A model generated the notes under the pieces. It was given only the letters and a program-made list of their open reading frames with translations. It searched no databases and had not been told where the DNA came from. Of a stretch of 64,000 nt of DNA, positions 61,368 through 64,000 are shown in pieces. The position numbers and the translations under genes were made by a program. Source of the stretch: Spirochaetia bacterium (GTDB lineage: Bacteria > Spirochaetota > Spirochaetia > Treponematales > Breznakiellaceae). Location of the stretch: NCBI GenBank assembly GCA_025997595.1, contig BNUU01000004.1, forward strand, positions 20,583-84,582, in the 5' to 3' direction. Positions within the stretch are counted from its first letter, which is position 1, and every line of letters starts with the position of its first letter.

Positions 61368-63272
61368 ATGCACTTACTATCATCAAACACTAAACAAAAT
61401 TCAAAAAACATTGATTACCCCAATATAGTAAAGGTCAAAAACAAGAATCAATTATTAAAAGCCATAGCCACCGATCATTGTGCAAGTATGATGAAAGATT
61501 ATCAGAGAAATAATAAAAATTGGTTATTGTCAGATTGCCTCATGGTAGATGTTGATAACCAGAATAATGCCATTCCTACTACCATAGAAGAATGTCTAAA
61601 TACCTTTAGACGGTATAAAGCCTTTATAGTCCCTTCAAAGTCTCATAATAAGGAAAAAAATGGTAAAATAGCACAAAGATTCCATGTCTATTTTCCCATA
61701 AAATCTACCAAAGACCCGGAACACTACCAAAGAATGTTGAAGATTATAGCTGCCAGATGTAAAAACGATGGAGATTCTTTAGACCTTGCCCGTTACTTTA
61801 ATGGAATTGAAGGAGTTGAAGTCTACGAAACCAAGGGGAAAAAGTTGATAGATAGTGCCCCCTTTATGAAGGAAAATCCAAAAGAACCGGGACAACTGAT
61901 AAAAGTATTAGCCCCGGCCGGTATAGGAAAAAGTTGGTTATTAAGAGAAACAGCATTTAACTGTACTGGCCGTTATAAGGTATTAGGGCCGACTTGGATT
62001 GCTTCTAATAATGTAAGGGGAGTCAATTATCAAAGAGGGGCTGCTGCTCTTGCCCTTAAAGCATTAAAAAAAACTGAGAGGAGATGCAGAACTGATTATT
62101 TTTTCATTGACGAAGCCGGAATGATACCTAAAAAGTTTATATCAGACCTTCAAAAATGTTACCCATACAGCCACGTCATTCTTTTTGGTGATAGTGTCCA
62201 GTTTAGTTTCCCCGGAAATGCTTTAGAAATTGACTGCCCTACAATTATTTTAAAAAACGATATCAATCCAAGAATAAATGACATTCTTTTATTAAACTTT
62301 GCAACAAAATTAAGACACAATGACATTGACTGGTCCTTCATTAACAATAGGCTTATTCCAAGGGAAAACATTGGTGATAGGTTAGTTATTAGCTATACCA
62401 ATGAAGGATGTAAGGCAACCAATCAAAAAGACTTCTATAAAGGGCAGACAATCAGATGTAAATTTAATGACCCTGAAAAAGGACTGTACAATAATGAGTT
62501 GTATAAAATAACCGATTTAAATGAATGGACCACTACGATTCACAAGTTGGAAGATAATAGAGAAATAACTATAAGCACTATGAGCTTAAATGAGCAGGAC
62601 GAAGTTGATTATCAAAATGAAGATGGAAGTAATTATCATAAAGTGGTGAAACATTGGATTTCAGGTCAGGCTAATACTTGTTTCAGTCTTCAAGGTAAAA
62701 CAATAGGACAGGATATAGTCATTGACCTTGATAGTCTTAATTTACTGGTTAAAAAGGGCAAACATACCGGGGAAATAATAGTATACGAAGAAACCCTGCT
62801 AACCTTCCTATACACAGCATCCACCAGAGTAAAAACGGCCGATAAAGTCTTTTTTACCGGTAAACTGACTGGCAGTATCATTCCGGGGACTATTTTGGAC
62901 TTAATAAAGCCCGATATGGAATCCATAGAAGTAAATGAACTTATAGCTTCTATTAAAAAAAGTGACACTGTTAAGTCAACAGTAATAGAAATTCTTAAGG
63001 GTGTCACTTTTAAGAATGATGTGCCCTTTCTTGGTCCCATACCAGGCAGCCTATCTTTGTCAGATAAGTCAGAGGTGGAGGATTTATTAGAGCTTATCGA
63101 CTATTCGGAAGGACATCGTAATAAAGCACTATGTACAGTTATAGGACAATTAAAGAAGAAGGTTGCAAAGGGATATATAAAGGACTTAAAAACAGCCTTT
63201 GATTATGCTAATTCCATCATCGGATGTGAAGAAGCAGAAAGTATTTGGAATAAATATGGGGATATGAAATGA
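61368..63272 (+). CDS. Primase-helicase fusion of the integrative element (AEP-like plus SF1)
   Basis: 634 residues from ATG 61368 with a GAGGAGG SD. N-terminal 170 residues resemble an archaeo-eukaryotic primase: D61-x-D63 (CLMVDVDN), S92-H93 (PSKSHNK) and D136/D139 before LARYF. An SF1-type helicase follows: Walker A LAPAGIGKSW (K188), Walker B YFFIDEAG (D248, E249), motif III GDSVQ (Q278), and late motifs CFSLQGKTIGQDIVID and LYTASTRV. It probably starts replication of the element. AT-rich; assignment is from motifs, not from a search. Confidence 0.75.
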   Translation: MHLLSSNTKQNSKNIDYPNIVKVKNKNQLLKAIATDHCASMMKDYQRNNKNWLLSDCLMVDVDNQNNAIPTTIEECLNTFRRYKAFIVPSKSHNKEKNGKIAQRFHVYFPIKSTKDPEHYQRMLKIIAARCKNDGDSLDLARYFNGIEGVEVYETKGKKLIDSAPFMKENPKEPGQLIKVLAPAGIGKSWLLRETAFNCTGRYKVLGPTWIASNNVRGVNYQRGAAALALKALKKTERRCRTDYFFIDEAGMIPKKFISDLQKCYPYSHVILFGDSVQFSFPGNALEIDCPTIILKNDINPRINDILLLNFATKLRHNDIDWSFINNRLIPRENIGDRLVISYTNEGCKATNQKDFYKGQTIRCKFNDPEKGLYNNELYKITDLNEWTTTIHKLEDNREITISTMSLNEQDEVDYQNEDGSNYHKVVKHWISGQANTCFSLQGKTIGQDIVIDLDSLNLLVKKGKHTGEIIVYEETLLTFLYTASTRVKTADKVFFTGKLTGSIIPGTILDLIKPDMESIEVNELIASIKKSDTVKSTVIEILKGVTFKNDVPFLGPIPGSLSLSDKSEVEDLLELIDYSEGHRNKALCTVIGQLKKKVAKGYIKDLKTAFDYANSIIGCEEAESIWNKYGDMK

Positions 63273-63502
63273 ATAATGACAGCATAATATTGGAGGGCAT
63301 TTTAGACAGCATCAAGCAGAGAACCGATGAATTGACCGAGAGCCAGTTTAGGATAAAGGCTTATGAACTACTGCTTAATGGTCAATTTAAGAAAAAACTT
63401 TCCAAAAAAAGCATAGGTGAAATAGCTGATAGATTTACTGAGCTATGGGAGAAGTATAAAACTTGGTATGATGAAGAATCTACAGCATGTGAGTTGGAGT
63501 AA
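63269..63502 (+). CDS. Small helical protein downstream of the primase-helicase
   Basis: 77 residues, unknown. Charged and helical (SIKQRTDELTESQFRIKAYELL; KSIGEIADRFTELWEKYKTWY). Overlaps the primase-helicase by 4 nt (ATGA), so it is translationally coupled and may be an accessory factor. Confidence 0.65.
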   Translation: MNNDSIILEGILDSIKQRTDELTESQFRIKAYELLLNGQFKKKLSKKSIGEIADRFTELWEKYKTWYDEESTACELE

Positions 63503-63507
63503 TAGTC

Positions 63508-63529
63508 GGGGGCTTATGTGTAAGCCCCC
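63508..63529. repeat. GGGGGCTTA hairpin
   Basis: GGGGGCTTA (63508-63516) and TAAGCCCCC (63521-63529) with a TGTG loop, just after the stop of the 77-residue gene. Confidence 0.65.
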
Positions 63530-63566
63530 CCTATCATAAGTGAAAAATGAACACTTTATAGATAAT

Positions 63567-63600
63567 AGCCCCGGAAGTAAAGCAGCAAGAGTCCGGGGCT
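63567..63600 (+). terminator. AGCCCCGGA hairpin, possible terminator
   Basis: AGCCCCGGA (63567-63575) and TCCGGGGCT (63592-63600) enclose 16 nt and are followed by TGTTTCCCTC. Same stem as the hairpin at 61199-61231. Confidence 0.5.
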
Positions 63601-63647
63601 TGTTTCCCTCTCTCTATCGAAAGGTTTAAATCAACTAATAAAGGTAT

Positions 63648-63923
63648 ATGTACTATGGATTTATTTTAAAAACAATTTTGCCCGATGGACGATCCTTCAT
63701 AAGCCGACATAAATGTAATGATTATGATGATCGATACTATGGCAGTGGAAAGGTGGTACAGGACTTTTTTAAAAGTAAGGGGCTTAATTCCCAATGTTGT
63801 GATCCTGAAAAAGCAAAAAAGATCGGGGTAAAACGAGTAATTTTAGCAAGGGCAGCCACCAAGGAACAATTAGATGAACTTGAAAAAGAATATAAGGACA
63901 AACCAGACCCTTTTTTTCTCTAA
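63648..63923 (+). CDS. GIY-YIG-like small protein, possibly homing-nuclease derived
   Basis: 91 residues. YGFILKTILPDGRSFISRHK and DDRYYGSGKVVQDFFKSKG resemble the N-terminal half of GIY-YIG/Seg-type nucleases (YIYKT... YIGQHK... YYGSGK). The YIG motif reads FIS, so the domain may be inactive. The C-terminus has TKEQLDELEKEYKDK, as in that group. Its role in the element is unknown. No clear SD is seen. After it, 63924-64000 holds no gene. Confidence 0.5.
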   Translation: MYYGFILKTILPDGRSFISRHKCNDYDDRYYGSGKVVQDFFKSKGLNSQCCDPEKAKKIGVKRVILARAATKEQLDELEKEYKDKPDPFFL

Positions 63924-64000
63924 AGCTCCGGGAAGGTGGAGCATCCGAAGCTTACCGACATAACCGATTAATAAAAATAGCCCCCCAGGGCGGTAAAAAT

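Overview
The window looks like chromosome of a spirochaete, most probably a Treponema of the free-living or gut type. This is inferred from gene content. The tatT-tatP-tatQM TRAP cluster (37559-41562) has the same order as Tp0956-Tp0958 of T. pallidum. The V-ATPase operon has the E-DUF2764-A-B-D-I-K layout seen in spirochaetes. Other supporting genes are a PPi-dependent phosphofructokinase, a Na+-type oxaloacetate decarboxylase, and a GC-rich core that also keeps many lipoproteins. No 16S gene is present, so the species cannot be fixed.

Layout. 1-7832: rRNA methyltransferase (cut by the window start), lipoprotein, rpmE, rho, then a tightly overlapping minus-strand operon HU-lnt-receiver-bactofilin-pncC, rpsT and a 56-residue zinc-ribbon gene. 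7903-17785: TPR protein, ispG and the V-ATPase operon, all on the minus strand. 17890-25785: galM, molybdopterin genes (MOSC, moaC, mogA), a hybrid histidine kinase, and the glycolytic run gap-pgk-tpiA. 25923-27310: brnT-brnA toxin-antitoxin operon with two extra genes. 27441-31386: oxaloacetate decarboxylase G-A-B. 31526-42632: membrane adenylate cyclase, an AT-rich DUF3990/DUF3791 module, phosphosugar mutase, exonuclease, TRAP transporter, RpoS-like sigma factor. 42718-47225: degenerate LytM protein, HAD phosphatase, PRPP synthase, OmpA protein, tRNA-CAU. 47240-52375: a sugar-type catabolic patch (ThuA, AraC remnant, SDR, LacI, Gfo/Idh) with a decayed oxidoreductase. 52574-59504: flavodoxin, UMP kinase, PFP, two envelope proteins, GH18 lipoprotein. 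59544-64000: tRNA-Leu and the start of an AT-rich integrative element (integrase, primase-helicase, two small genes) that runs off the window.

The genes suggest an anaerobic fermenter. Glycolysis uses PPi at the phosphofructokinase step. Oxaloacetate decarboxylation could pump Na+. The V-ATPase proteolipid keeps several Na+-site residues, and a TRAP transporter could use the gradient.

The most unusual material is between the genes. (i) Two ~50-bp paired-hairpin elements have covarying stems. Each sits between exact 10- or 12-bp direct repeats that contain the Shine-Dalgarno sequence, so the ribosome-binding site is duplicated (10673-10743, 38526-38598). (ii) Three tandem hairpins with different stems but one identical 8-nt loop lie between gap and pgk (24638-24732). 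(iii) Hairpin pairs occur in both junctions of the oxaloacetate decarboxylase operon. (iv) At least eight genes have a good -10 box only 6-9 nt before the start codon and no Shine-Dalgarno, which suggests leaderless mRNAs. (v) A LacI regulon can be read directly from five matching operators and two near-identical promoters.
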